In this document: positions 52,701 to 59,157 of the stretch, piece after piece
Layout of the letters: every line of letters starts with the position of its first letter
Numbering within the stretch: the first letter of the stretch is position 1
Origin: Simmondsia chinensis
Taxonomy: Eukaryota; Streptophyta; Magnoliopsida; Caryophyllales; Simmondsiaceae
Reading direction: 5' to 3'
Length of the DNA: 64,000 bases
Assembly: GCA_018398585.1 (NCBI GenBank)
Contig: JAGTTD010000008.1
Coordinates: 9,560,501-9,624,500 of the forward strand
The notes under the pieces: generated by a model
Database searches by the model: none
Told to the model about the DNA's origin: nothing
The model's input: the letters and a program-made list of their open reading frames with translations, nothing else
Program-made: the position numbers and the translations under genes

Positions 52701-55700
52701 AAAGTCATAGCTAAACTTTCCAAAATTTTTCAATGTCAGACCTTAATGTTAACGCAATTAACATCCGTTAATTTATGCTCATGTGGTATTTCAAAAATAT
52801 TTTTTAAAAATATAGAAATTTACAAACTTTTTACATATCTAATTATGTTTTTAAATATTTTAAATGTAAATTCAAATGTTTTTAAAAATTATTTTCTTTT
52901 TTTTCTCCCAAAAGTCACATGAGCAAAACTAATAGATGATAGCAGTGTTAACATTAAGGTTTGACATTGAAAAATTTTGGAAATTTTAGTTGTGAGTTTG
53001 AAAAAATTACATAGTCGAAGTGGCTTTTTGAAACAACACCTAAAATTTAGGTGGTTTTTAGTAAAAAGCCCTTTTTTTTATGAGAGAACATAGTTTTTTT
53101 AACCCTTCATTTGTAAAATCCAATGAGTAACAATACAATCTTAGTTCTTATTATCCCTTTCATAGCTTTTAACATGTAAATTCATTTACAAATATATTTA
53201 AATAAGTATATACACTATGTATAGTAACATTACTTGGTGCTAACTGAAAGTTTTTGCATAAAGGCCTTCACATATTAACCTTGTCCTGATGCTTCGAGGA
53301 CTTTAAACTCAGGAATCGAAGAGAGAGAGAATCCTCTGTCCTGAAGGCAATGGCGAATGGTGCAAACACGTTATTCAACTTGGTTTCAACAATATATAAA
53401 GATGTCGATCGTAGGCTTTGGATCCCTGCTGCCTCAAACGTGAGGCTTCACGTTGAACATTTAGCTCAACAGCACAAACTACCTCAGGTATCTATACATC
53501 TTTCTGATGACATTATGAATTTTATTGGATTGGAAACCCTTAGGGGAACCTGAAGCCAAAATGATCCAAATCCATTGACCCTGAATCCAAGATGACTTAA
53601 AACTGAAAGGCTTGACATAAAGTTGACCTTAAATCCGAAAGGATGCAAGTGAATGATTCAAACCCGAATTACCAGACCTAATTTAAACCTAAATTGATCT
53701 AACTGAAAATTGAAATTGACCCAACCCGATTGACCTAAATCCGAGATGACTGAGACCCAAAATGATTTTGCTTGACTTGGCTATGACTTGAATGACTCAA
53801 CCAAATTAACACAAAACCTAAACGTATCCAACCTAATTCACCCGAAATCTGACTTAAACAAAATATGATCCGGCCGAATTTAGCCTCAAACTAAATTAGA
53901 CCCAAACCGAGATAAACTAAAATTTGAAATGATGCAACATGATTGGCCTAAAACAAAATCATTCGAGCATGAAGTGACCTGACCCAACTTCAATAGTTGG
54001 CCCTCTAAACCCAAATTCTAAAATTACCCAACATGATTAACCTAAAATCCAATATGACTAGTACACAAAATGATCCGATCCGGCTAAAACTCGACCGAGT
54101 TGACATTCAAAGATGACTCAAACCCAAAATGATCCGATCCGACCGAAATCTGGATTCTAATTGACTTGAAACCTGTTACAATCCCACCCAAATGTCCCAA
54201 AACCTGAGAGGACTCAAATAGTTACGGAATTATGATTCCAACCTTTGATTCTTTTTGTTATCTAAATAACTCCTAATGGAATTGCAATTTCATAGTCTAA
54301 ATGTATTTCCATGAGCCAAACAAAGCCAAGGTACATCAACTTGCATTACGAAGATCAAGTTCTTTATTCACGGTACTTTAGGTGTAACTTTGAATACGTG
54401 ATAGTCCTCATATTGGTGAATCGGCTTCCTCATGCTTGAATGTATGGAATCAAATAAAGGTCATTACATATTATAAATTACCCAAAAGATTTAGAGCTAG
54501 TCCGTAAATGACTGATATCTTTGTAATGGCCTCTAGAACGGACATGTATGGTACTGACCAATATTTAAAATTTAGAATCAGAATGGTTCATTCAAACTTC
54601 TTCCCCTTCTTTTTTTCCAGTAAAAATGTTCTGATTGAAATCCTAGCAATTTCTCTGAGGGAATGCAGGACTTCTCCTTAGAGACTTTCAAGGGTAGCAT
54701 TTCCACATTGGCTGAGGATACGAGTAAATGATGAATTCTCAAGGGATGCTGCTTTCCCATGGCTTCTCATCTCTAGGTTAGGATCACTTTTACATTTTCC
54801 TTGAACCTAAACTCCGCGAAACTACTGTTTTTAGGCATGGAATCAAGTGAAGGTCATTGCACAATTTACAAGTTTTTTATGCTAGTTAATATGACATCAT
54901 TATGTGGTACATAATTGTACTTTTGTAATAGCCTACATAATGCATTTATTTTATATTGTATGGTCTTGTTAAAACATATTTATACATGTACTCGCATGTT
55001 AAAACTATTAAAATGGTATAGAAGTTATTGTTTTTATGGCTAAATTTTAAAAAGATTAGACTTCAAAATCAACTTTACATTTCCTTAGGTTCTTTTGGCG
55101 CCTGAAATTGGGGTTCAGACCCGAATTGGGGCCGTGAATTTCAATTTTGTTGTTTGGTTTACCTGTTGGAATTCAAATTACAATTCCACTATCCAATTCC
55201 ATGGAATTGGGTTTTAACTGAAATTCATACATTCCGATTCCTTAGGATGGGGGTAAGAAATTGCAATTCTATACCAATTTCACTGATCTGAAACCTAAAA
55301 TGACCCCACTTGAGTAATCTTAACCCTAGGTGACTCAAAACCATACAACTTAAACACAACCTAAATTCTACCTAAACCTCGAAATCACCCAACTCAAATG
55401 ACCAGAACTTAAAATGATTGGAATCAACTTACCTCAAAGTCCGAAATGACCCAACCTAATTGACCTGAAACCCAAGATGACTTAAATCTAAAAAATGCAA
55501 CTACCTGACTTTAATGTAAAGTAACCAAGCTAAGCCAAAATTCAAAATGACCCAGCACCGAACATGACCCAAACTCAGAATAACCTGACCCATCTCACCC
55601 TCGGCCTAAACCTAACCTGATTTGAAATAACCTGAATTTTGAAATGATGCAATCGGCTTGACCCAAAACAACCCAAAACTAATATGACCCGAGTTCAAAA

Positions 55701-56548
55701 TGACCTAGATTAACTCAAACTCGACCCATTCTAGCCTAAATCCCGAAAAGACCTTACTCGATTAGCTGAAAATGATCCAACTCAACTGAAAATTGACCCC
55801 AATTTGACTCAAAACTTGAATAACTTAGACTCAAAGTGATTCAACCCGACCAAAATTCAACCCTAGATGATTCAAAACTCTTGGTCCAACTCGATTGACC
55901 GAAAACCTGTGATGACCTGAATCATTATGGAATTATAATTTCAACCTCAAATTCCTTTGAATAACCAAACAATGGACTTTCAGTTCAACAAAATTCCAAT
56001 TCCAAGATTTTGAATTATAATTTTACTATCCAATTCCAATTTCATGTTCCAAATAAAACCTACATGACATTGTTGTATTCTATTCGGTATTGTACCACAG
56101 TGATTTAATTCGATGTTTTTCGGGTTTGAAACAAATCCATCTAATATGAAAACAAAACTTGCCAATTGGACAGGAAATACTTGTGGTATTCTATAATGTG
56201 TATGAAATGAATCCATGGATTATTACCAATTATGTTTCAGTTTCAATGTAAGTGAAACTTTTACTGATATTCACATCCTTCTTGAAAAGAAATACTCGTA
56301 TTTCGATTGAGAATGTGAATTTACTTGCGAGTAACATGGATAATATTTGTTGTTTTCAGGGCTTCTCCTTGCAGAGATTCAAGAGAAGCTGTAGATTACA
56401 GTTCATAATAAAGTGGGTGTGCGCATATTCAAAAAGCTGCATATTATCTCAGATTATGAAGCCAGGAAGACCTCAATTCCTATTGGCTGTTGCTGTGAGT
56501 TGCTTTGCTGCATTTTATTGTGTCAAAACTTTGCCTCACGTGAAATAA
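11381..56548 (+). CDS. LACTB2-like metallo-beta-lactamase family protein (12 exons, 526 aa)
   Basis: Twelve exons joined by GT-AG introns give 1581 nt with no stop or shift: 11381-11647, 17658-17805, 31362-31510, 32499-32681, 36532-36607, 46733-46810, 47267-47352, 49167-49240, 51059-51104, 52063-52172, 53313-53487, 56360-56548. The protein resembles the plant LACTB2-like family (At4g33540 type, similar length). The first 200 residues include the [18 protein letters not shown] segment. The hydrolase core follows: metal-binding HHHPDH at residues 267-272, GHTDGH at 330-335, Asp350 in VVGDH, and His390 in IPMHGRV. All expected ligands are present, so a metal-dependent hydrolase is likely; the substrate is unknown. 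ATG 11381 is chosen because an in-frame TAG lies just upstream. The C-terminus is hydrophobic (about residues 503-520). Introns of 0.5-13.6 kb are mostly transposons. Confidence 0.92.
11756..11990 (+). mobile_element. SINE with 5S rRNA-derived head and RTE-LINE-like tail (copy 1)
   Basis: Positions about 11770-11880 match plant 5S rRNA, including the pol III internal promoter: box A AGTTAAGCATGCTTGGGC and box C AGGATGGGTGACCTCCTGAG. After this come ggctgggtacctctgccc and ggcgggagcccttgaggcac-tgggtatgtt, a 3' end also found in the RTE LINEs of this window. Target duplications ttcgaattgttaattaa (11739-11755) and ttcgaattggttaattaa (11991-12008) differ by one base. The right duplication runs into the copia LTR start, so this SINE arrived after copia. 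It is not a functional 5S gene. Confidence 0.85.
12003..15808 (-). mobile_element. Ty1/copia element, internally deleted, minus strand
   Basis: LTRs of about 300 bp lie at 12003-12301 and 15509-15808, roughly 90% identical. On the minus strand the 5' LTR ends before TGGTATCAAAGC (complement at 15498-15509), an initiator-Met tRNA type primer site. The duplication TGGTT (11998) / TGGTC (15809) flanks it. Order on the minus strand: gag (about 15440-14660) with zinc knuckle [13 protein letters not shown]; integrase end [14 protein letters not shown] (about 14390-14350); RT/RNase H (about 13700-12570) with [18 protein letters not shown] and the RNase H part. At 3.8 kb it lacks much of the protease-integrase region, and the frames are broken. 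Confidence 0.85.
16911..17624 (+). repeat. Solo LTR, copia type, plus strand
   Basis: A 714-bp unit starting TGTTGGGTAATG and ending TTTTTCCAACA, with a TATAAAGGG promoter motif at 17173. It is related to the reverse-oriented LTR at 8468-9230. The flanks tggag and tgatg do not match well, so the target duplication has decayed or the ends recombined. It ends 33 bp before exon 2. Confidence 0.75.
17658..17805 (+). CDS. Metallo-beta-lactamase gene exon 2
   Basis: Acceptor ATTATTAG is followed by [10 protein letters not shown]; the exon contains [19 protein letters not shown]. The donor AAG|GTCTTT gives phase 1, which matches exon 3 exactly. The acceptor lies 33 bp beyond the end of a solo LTR, so that LTR supplies part of the 3' splice-site region. 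Confidence 0.85.
17806..18699. other. Intron 2, 5' part: no recognised element
   Basis: Unique-looking intronic sequence directly after the exon 2 donor. Short open frames here have no similarity that can be recognised. Confidence 0.5.
18700..19050 (-). pseudogene. L1-type LINE 3' fragment (RNase H end)
   Basis: On the minus strand about 18720-18810 reads [20 protein letters not shown], like the ADxLAKxG end of plant L1 RNase H domains, and upstream sequence (18880-18960) reads [19 protein letters not shown]. The copy is frameshifted and short. The chromovirus at 19389 may have landed inside the same remnant. Confidence 0.4.
19475..19537 (+). promoter_or_regulatory. Seven GAA units at exact 10-bp spacing (step-type heat-shock-element-like array)
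   Basis: GAA starts at 19475, 19485, 19495, 19505, 19515, 19525 and 19535, each inside CTAGAA or GTAGAA. Heat shock factors bind nGAAn/nTTCn units, and same-direction units with a 10-bp period are the published step-type arrangement. The 3' LTR keeps six of seven units (24623-24685; the sixth is GAG at 24673). Binding is inferred. Confidence 0.6.
19625..19642 (+). promoter_or_regulatory. Perfect heat-shock element in the chromovirus LTR
   Basis: TTCTAGAAGCTTCTTGA gives TTC-nn-GAA-nn-TTC-nn-GA, consecutive alternating 5-bp units as in canonical heat-shock elements. The same string is conserved in the 3' LTR at 24773-24789. It lies about 90 bp downstream of the 10-bp array. Confidence 0.65.
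19923..19934 (+). other. Primer-binding site of the chromovirus
   Basis: TGGTATCAGAGC, complementary to the initiator methionine tRNA 3' end, begins 3 bp after the 5' LTR. Confidence 0.85.
19946..20945 (+). pseudogene. Chromovirus gag (broken)
   Basis: The N-terminal half has a coiled-coil-like stretch ([20 protein letters not shown]). The capsid part includes [17 protein letters not shown] and [19 protein letters not shown]. An in-frame TAG at 20414 splits it, and the frame shifts near 20910. The zinc-knuckle region (about 20990-21030, GPHYVRECP) continues in other frames. Confidence 0.8.
21233..24499 (+). pseudogene. Chromovirus pol: protease, RT, RNase H, integrase, chromodomain (broken)
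   Basis: Domains in order: protease with [10 protein letters not shown] (about 21380-21410); RT with [22 protein letters not shown] and [10 protein letters not shown] (about 22240); RNase H with [12 protein letters not shown] (22683); integrase with the zinc-finger region (about 23220-23370), [19 protein letters not shown] and [10 protein letters not shown]; chromodomain [19 protein letters not shown] (about 24390-24445). In-frame stops: TAG 22217, TAG 22454, TAG about 22526, TAA 22964, TGA about 23062, TAG about 23093, TAG 23597; there is also a shift between protease and RT (about 21646-21860). Galadriel- or Tekay-like clades are possible; the clade was not resolved. Confidence 0.88.
25067..25512. 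other. Intron 2 spacer between chromovirus and solo LTR
   Basis: AT-rich with no clear coding. The first 180 bp may be the other half of the L1 remnant interrupted by the chromovirus, but similarity is weak. Confidence 0.4.
25518..25894 (-). repeat. Solo LTR of a Ty3-like family with perfect 5-bp TSD
   Basis: On the minus strand it starts TGATGCAGATGG and ends CTCCATCA. Identical GGGGA lies on both sides (25513-25517 and 25895-25899). A TATATATAC promoter motif and three copies of ggcttggg-type phrase (actaggacttgggctccaag, 25705-25815) are inside. No internal domain remains, so LTR-LTR recombination removed the body. Confidence 0.8.
25900..26340. other. Two tRNA-like (pol III box) segments, possible SINE fragments
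   Basis: On the minus strand 25905-25975 contains TGGCTAGGGAGG and GGGTTCGAGGC, resembling boxes A and B. On the plus strand 26250-26325 contains TTGGTCGAATGGTA and GGTTCAATCC. Spacing and folding are poor for real tRNAs. Tails and target duplications were not resolved. Confidence 0.35.
27803..29696 (-). mobile_element. Short non-autonomous LTR retrotransposon nested in LINE B
   Basis: The left LTR (27803-28174, 372 bp) ends CTACATCA on the minus strand. The right LTR (about 29500-29696) starts TGATGCAG and is truncated; the shared part is highly similar. GAGGG (27798) and AAGGG (29697) are the target duplication, and removing the element rejoins the LINE. Adjacent to the left LTR is CAAAACTCGAGGCGGAGTTTT, a variant of the end common in plant Ty3 elements. 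There is no RT or integrase. The internal region codes an RRM-like protein (28186-28970) and holds a GC-rich leader (29150-29460) that resembles captured host 5' sequence. Confidence 0.8.
28186..28970 (-). pseudogene. RRM (PTB-like) protein encoded inside the LTR element, frameshifted
   Basis: On the minus strand an open stretch without an ATG (about 28970-28615) reads [36 protein letters not shown] and then [17 protein letters not shown]. This fits an RNA recognition motif: the TYLAYIQF strand is RNP1-like, and the IY-CCQLDI end resembles polypyrimidine-tract-binding proteins. A frame change leads to an acidic linker ([18 protein letters not shown], about 28530-28470), and another leads to a tail of about 90 residues ending at 28186. 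The two shifts make it non-functional here. It may be a captured host gene or a gag-like RNA-binding protein of the element. No hydrolase or polymerase motif is present. Confidence 0.65.
31049..31361. other. Intron 2, 3' end
   Basis: Unique sequence leading to the exon 3 acceptor, with T-rich stretches near 31300-31330. No element was recognised. Confidence 0.5.
31362..31510 (+). CDS. Metallo-beta-lactamase gene exon 3
   Basis: Acceptor TGTAATGCAG. The exon completes a Gly codon and reads [20 protein letters not shown] then [15 protein letters not shown]. The donor CAG|GTATTC at 31511 leaves phase 0. It follows a 13.6-kb intron. Confidence 0.88.
31511..32498. other. Intron 3
   Basis: 988 bp. 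No transposon ends were recognised. On the minus strand 32126-32332 is open and contains [20 protein letters not shown], but similarity to a family could not be named. Confidence 0.4.
32499..32681 (+). CDS. Metallo-beta-lactamase gene exon 4
   Basis: Acceptor ACTTCCAG. Codes [20 protein letters not shown] through [21 protein letters not shown] (61 codons), the first strands of the hydrolase fold. Donor GAG|GTAATG, phase 0. Confidence 0.92.
32682..36531. other. Intron 4: old debris, no intact element
   Basis: 3.85 kb, mostly unrecognised. A 23-T run (35059-35081) lies within it, and a weak L1-like fragment is listed separately. Confidence 0.45.
34190..34770 (-). pseudogene. L1-like LINE fragment (zinc knuckle to endonuclease start)
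   Basis: On the minus strand 34765-34720 reads [15 protein letters not shown], near a CCHC knuckle. 34350-34200 reads [15 protein letters not shown] and [14 protein letters not shown], like the WNIRG...ETK start of plant L1 endonucleases. It is heavily decayed. Confidence 0.4.
36532..36607 (+). CDS. Metallo-beta-lactamase gene exon 5 (metal-binding motif)
   Basis: Acceptor TTTTATCAG. Codes [20 protein letters not shown] then PDHVDG, containing the HxHxDH zinc-ligand motif. Donor G|GTAAGT, phase 1. Confidence 0.93.
36733..36797 (-). repeat. LINE/SINE 3'-tail remnant
   Basis: On the minus strand: gatccatgtagtcagcaa, then gaccccaa, ending attattgttgttgtt. This resembles the 3' end of another plant RTE family (TTG tail). 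Only the tail is present, as after extreme 5' truncation. Confidence 0.45.
36798..38320. other. Intron 5, unrecognised 5' part
   Basis: No coding similarity and no paired termini were seen. Confidence 0.4.
38329..39163. mobile_element. Non-autonomous hAT element with perfect 8-bp TSD (intron 5)
   Basis: 835 bp, starting TAGGGATGGCATTGGG and ending CCAATTGCCATCCCTA, with GGTGGAAA on both sides (38321-38328 and 39164-39171). Subterminal zones are rich in gggtcggg/cccgaccc steps. There is no transposase. Its ends resemble those of the hAT element at 9845-11199, so the two may belong to related families. Confidence 0.88.
39420..40260 (+). pseudogene. L1-type LINE fragment: zinc-binding RT end and RNase H
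   Basis: 39474-39560 reads [20 protein letters not shown], like the zf-RVT region of plant L1 elements, followed by [17 protein letters not shown] (39607-39660). 40005-40240 holds RNase H pieces: [17 protein letters not shown] and [19 protein letters not shown]. Stops interrupt it. Confidence 0.65.
40678..40719 (+). repeat. Homopolymer of 42 G
   Basis: An uninterrupted G run in the 3' UTR of LINE A. LINE B has a T/G homopolymer stretch at the corresponding place (26721-26761). It may be a real expansion or an assembly artefact. Confidence 0.9.
40993..43950 (-). pseudogene. LINE A endonuclease-reverse transcriptase (broken)
   Basis: The AP-like endonuclease starts near 43823 ([19 protein letters not shown]; the Glu of QETKW is catalytic). 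A G-rich run follows VVIGG where a GD-N-H motif is expected (about 43460), so that catalytic region is lost. The RT has [20 protein letters not shown] (42013), [18 protein letters not shown] and the FADD catalytic box (about 41745). The C-terminal region reads [20 protein letters not shown] and [12 protein letters not shown], with the stop at 40993-40995. Frames change near 43470, 43230, 42600, 42060 and 41590-41400. Type is RTE-like from these motifs. Confidence 0.85.
42539..42658 (-). repeat. 40-bp tandem triplication in the LINE A coding region
   Basis: Three identical units beginning gctttaatttgttgctcttc start at 42539, 42579 and 42619. LINE B has one copy. Forty is not divisible by three, so the two extra units shift the frame. 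Confidence 0.9.
44825..46732. other. Intron 5, 3' part, unrecognised
   Basis: AT-rich sequence with no clear element ends or coding similarity up to the exon 6 acceptor. Confidence 0.45.
46733..46810 (+). CDS. Metallo-beta-lactamase gene exon 6
   Basis: Acceptor AATCATTCAG. Codes [20 protein letters not shown] then MRRIGK. Donor AAG|GTAATG, phase 1. It follows the 10.1-kb intron 5, which carries a hAT element and a full-length LINE. Confidence 0.92.
47267..47352 (+). CDS. Metallo-beta-lactamase gene exon 7
   Basis: Acceptor GGTCACAG. Codes [20 protein letters not shown] then QLRAIFAP. The donor CCG|GTAGTA is weaker than its neighbours but gives the required phase 0. Confidence 0.9.
47749..47969 (+). 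mobile_element. SINE with 5S rRNA-derived head (copy 2)
   Basis: The 5S-like part (about 47760-47872) includes AGTTAAGCAAGCTTGGGCGA, ATGGGTGACCTCCTGGGAAG and the 5S 3' end TCGTGTTGCACTCCT, which is better kept than in copy 1. The tail part reads gcatacatccccccgag and ggcaggagcccttggggcat-tgggaatgtt. Flanks gttctcagtga (47738-47748) and gttcttagtga (47970-47980) form an 11-bp duplication with one mismatch. It lies in intron 7 in sense orientation. Confidence 0.87.
49167..49240 (+). CDS. Metallo-beta-lactamase gene exon 8 (second ligand motif)
   Basis: Acceptor CTCTAACAG. Codes [20 protein letters not shown] then DHCVG, with the third metal-site His and the bridging Asp of the fold. Donor GG|GTAAGA, phase 2. 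Confidence 0.93.
49380..49679. mobile_element. 300-bp PIF/Harbinger-like MITE
   Basis: It starts GGCCTTATTTGGTTGAC and ends GGTCAACAAACAACCTC (inverted, imperfect), flanked by ATA on both sides (49377-49379, 49680-49682). Size, terminal TTTGGTTG motif and 3-bp duplication fit PIF/Harbinger MITEs, although TTA or TAA is the more usual target. It lies in intron 8. Confidence 0.65.
51059..51104 (+). CDS. Metallo-beta-lactamase gene exon 9 (46 nt)
   Basis: Acceptor CTCGTGCAG. A micro-exon coding [15 protein letters not shown]. Donor GCA|GTAAGT, phase 0. It is too short to be found as an open frame but is needed to keep the fold continuous. Confidence 0.88.
51141..51195 (+). mobile_element. SINE/LINE tail-only insertion (55 bp) with perfect 14-bp TSD
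   Basis: Only the end ccttagacaagagcccttgg-ggcactaggaatgttgctt is present, flanked by identical tacatcctttactt (51127-51140 and 51196-51209). It is an extreme 5' truncation of the same 3' end seen in the 5S-SINEs. It lies in intron 9. Confidence 0.85.
52063..52172 (+). CDS. Metallo-beta-lactamase gene exon 10
   Basis: Acceptor GTCCTGACAG. Codes [20 protein letters not shown] then [16 protein letters not shown], containing the last ligand His (IPMHGRV). Donor CAA|GTATGA, phase 2. Confidence 0.92.
52629..53071. mobile_element. MITE with about 130-bp terminal inverted repeats
   Basis: The left arm gggttttttttactagaaac pairs with the complement of ggtttttagtaaaaagccc. The arms continue through aaccacctaaatttt and tttttcaatgtca-accttaatgttaac. 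T-rich flanks (tttttttaa / tttttttta) suggest a 9-bp Mutator-like duplication but are ambiguous. It lies in intron 10. Confidence 0.7.
53313..53487 (+). CDS. Metallo-beta-lactamase gene exon 11
   Basis: Acceptor TAAACTCAG. Codes [20 protein letters not shown], then [20 protein letters not shown] and LAQQHKLPQ, the helical C-terminal region. Donor CAG|GTATCT, phase 0. Confidence 0.92.
53560..54200. repeat. Degenerate minisatellite block 1 (intron 11)
   Basis: Irregular repetition of short phrases such as gacccaacccgattgacc, aaacccaaaatgatccgatc and ccgaaatgac over about 640 bp, A/C-rich on this strand. No open frame. Confidence 0.7.
54660..54728 (+). other. Exon-12-like segment with acceptor (possible relic or alternative last exon)
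   Basis: After GAATGCAG at 54668 the sequence reads [20 protein letters not shown] and then TGA, in the phase needed after exon 11. Its first 24 nt resemble the start of the true exon 12 ([10 protein letters not shown]). It may be a duplicated terminal exon or chance. Use would give a protein shorter by about 42 residues, without the hydrophobic tail. Confidence 0.35.
55290..55925. repeat. Degenerate minisatellite block 2 (intron 11)
   Basis: Same phrase family as block 1 (aatgacccaacctaattgac, gacccgagttcaaaatgacc) over about 635 bp. Both blocks are followed by related ggaattataatttcaacctc-type sequence (54228 and 55927), so they are probably a duplication or two copies of one element. Confidence 0.7.
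56360..56548 (+). CDS. Metallo-beta-lactamase gene exon 12 (terminal)
   Basis: Acceptor GTTTTCAG. Codes [20 protein letters not shown] and a further 42 residues to TAA at 56546-56548. The first half looks like the family's C-terminus. The last roughly 25 residues are hydrophobic ([16 protein letters not shown]) and may be lineage-specific. Confidence 0.8.
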   Translation, partial: GFSLQRFKRSCRLQFIIKWVCAYSKSCILSQIMKPGRPQFLLAVAVSCFAAFYCVKTLPHVK

Positions 56549-58708
56549 TTTGCAGGTAACTTGTAATTAAAGTACCCTGTAATTTCAGAAATCATGATAA
56601 GAGGGACCTTGTGATTTCAGTATTATGGGCCAACCGTGACGTTTGCACTTCCTGCAGTTTGTCTCCACTAATTTGGTTTATATATTTGCCTTATTGTTTC
56701 ACTTTTGCTTTTTATTTTTGGGGGCCCTAGAACACAGCCTCCCTTTAGGGTAGCACCCATGGCAGGATTCGAACCCTAGACAAAATGTTTCTTGAGGCAC
56801 TAGGCCCAAGGGCCTAATCACTTGAGCTAACTCCTTTGGATGAAATCTACGCACTTATTATTGGCATAGAATAAGTGTTATTGTAAGAGAAAAAATGTCA
56901 CTTGTAGTGAATAATTGCCACAAAACTCCATTAACTTGTCGTAGCAATAATACTTTTGTCCTAACACTTATTGCACAAAATCTAATGAGGATAGTATTTG
57001 GTTGATTTGAAGAGTGGAGACTTTTTTTGGTGATCATAATATTTGCATTTCCTTGTTTAATAGCTTCAAGAGGTTTTAGGGGTTAATGTAATGGTAACTA
57101 TGCTGCTCCAACTGTTGAAATGTCTTGGATTGCTCTCCGTAGAAAGGACTCCCAAGACATTTCCATACCTTTGCAAGAAAAAGAACCTAACAGCTTGGAT
57201 TGTACCCTCTTTACGTGGCAGCAGGAATTATATTCAATTAAAGTGTCCAATCTGTGTATTTAACATTCGTCGTAAAAAAAATAAGCAGCTTATGAACATT
57301 TGTCATCAATATTAATGTTTATATTACCTATTAATTTATCATGACAACATTTTTCTAACATCTCAACAGTATACAAATGGAGTACCTATATATAGGATAT
57401 TCTAGAAATTAACTGGTGAAAAGAATTGATTTGGTCAGTTTTTGCTATGACTTGTTGATCTGATGGCTGCGTTTAATCTAATATCAATCCCATGGTCGTG
57501 AGTTTGCTCATTATAAATTTTGCATTTGTGTATGATTTGGGTTTGCAAAGGTTTAATCGAACGATGGATTAATCAAGGCTGCAAGAGAGTGGAAAAATAG
57601 TATGGCTTCCCATTGAGAAGACCTTAAATTGGGGCTTGAAGTAACCCAACTGTAGCAAGTGATTGATTCCAACAAAACGAACGCTTTCGAACTAAGGGGA
57701 GAAAGAAGAAACCAATGACGAAGAGAGAGAGAGAGAGGGAGAGAAGACTAAAGAAGACTAAAGAAATTTCACTAAATCATGAATGAATTACAAGTATTTT
57801 CACAACCCTAAGATTTGGCGCACAGGTAGGAAATGGGGTTCCAAAGGTCAGAGGCTTGGGGAATTCAAGCCTCATTTAAAAAAAATAAAAAATAAAAATA
57901 AAAATAAAAATACGCTTTGGCCTTAATTTTTTTTTGTTTCCAACAATTATTTTTGAAAATTTCTCTGTTTCAGAAATAAATTTTGACCCTCCAACGTCTT
58001 TGTATTTATTTATTTTTTCTTGTCATATTTTGTTTTCATTGTATTTCATTATGTATCATGAAAAATTAAAATAATAAAAATAACATCAATCATTAACATA
58101 AAACTAACCCTTAAAATAATTTAAAAAATATAAAAATGGGGTTCAACAAATGGAGAATTGTTGGAGGGAAGACCTTTTTTTTTGGACAAGAGGGAAGGAT
58201 TATTGTGAAGTGAAGCTTTATTTTTACTAATGTGGCAAAAATACAGTTTCAAAAAATGAGGTATTATTGTGAGTGGACTAATATTTAGATCTCGTTGTAA
58301 ATATTAGATATTTTTTTGGTACAATTTTAATTGATAATATTAAATATTATTAAATATTTAAAAATTATGTAAAAGACCTTTATACATAAATATTCATATA
58401 CATATGTGCATGGCTTACACGTGTAGCTTGAGGTGACATAATTCACTGTAGGAAAATTGGAAGGCCAAAAAAAAAGGAAAATGCATCAATAGAGCAATAA
58501 AATTGTCGTACTAGCCTATTAAGGCAAAAATAAAATTTGCCGCACATTTGCATTAATAAGGTATGACTTATTAGCTTACTAAGGTAAAAAAATTTTTGCC
58601 TCTTTTAGATGGTAGCTAATACGGCACAAAATCTTGCCACAATAAGTCACTTAGTAAATCACCTTTTAAAGTGTTAGCTTCCCAAAATTAATTTGGAAAC
58701 CTAACCTT
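56549..58708. other. 3' flank of the metallo-beta-lactamase gene
   Basis: No further gene was seen. A GA microsatellite (57726-57739) and an aaaat-rich tract (57876-57912) are present. The polyadenylation site could not be fixed. Confidence 0.45.
56715..56840 (-). repeat. tRNA-headed SINE-like segment
   Basis: On the minus strand GTTAGCTCAAGTGATTAGG (box A-like) and GGGTTCGAATCCTGCC (box B) are about 50 nt apart, followed by gggtgctaccctaaaggga. The latter also occurs, inverted, in the LINE 3' UTRs of this window. Confidence 0.5.
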
Positions 58709-58980
58709 GTAGAAGAGAGTTTGGGATGAGAAAAGAAGTGAAGGGGATGAGAAAATAGAGAAAGGAGATTAGAATTAGAGAATTTCCCTTAGGAAAGATT
58801 TTATTTCATTTGATAATCCAAAATTACACTATAAGCTCTCCATTTATACATGAAATCAGTTCAAAATTCCTAGCTGGAGCAACAGCCGCATATTCCCTTG
58901 CTTGTAACAAACTCTAACTGATTTTCTTTGCACAGGGCTATCAACGTGCTGCTGAGATGCCTCCATCCATTTTAACTAGT

Positions 58981-59085
58981 GCAATTTTAATTGTTGTTAC
59001 ATCATATAGACTCTAATCAAAAGTAATACTAATGCAATTTTAATTGTTGTTACATCATATAGACTCTAATCAAAAGTAATACTAA
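58981..59085. repeat. 53-bp tandem duplication within the LTR
   Basis: The unit gcaattttaattgttgttac onward occurs at 58981 and 59034, identical over about 52 bp, within the LTR upstream of its TATA motif. The near-perfect identity indicates a recent duplication. Confidence 0.9.
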
Positions 59086-59157
59086 GAATTTAAAATGTAT
59101 TACAAGTAAAATTTATTAATTCGTAACATTCCCTCCGTCTTGAAGAGCTTCTTGTCC

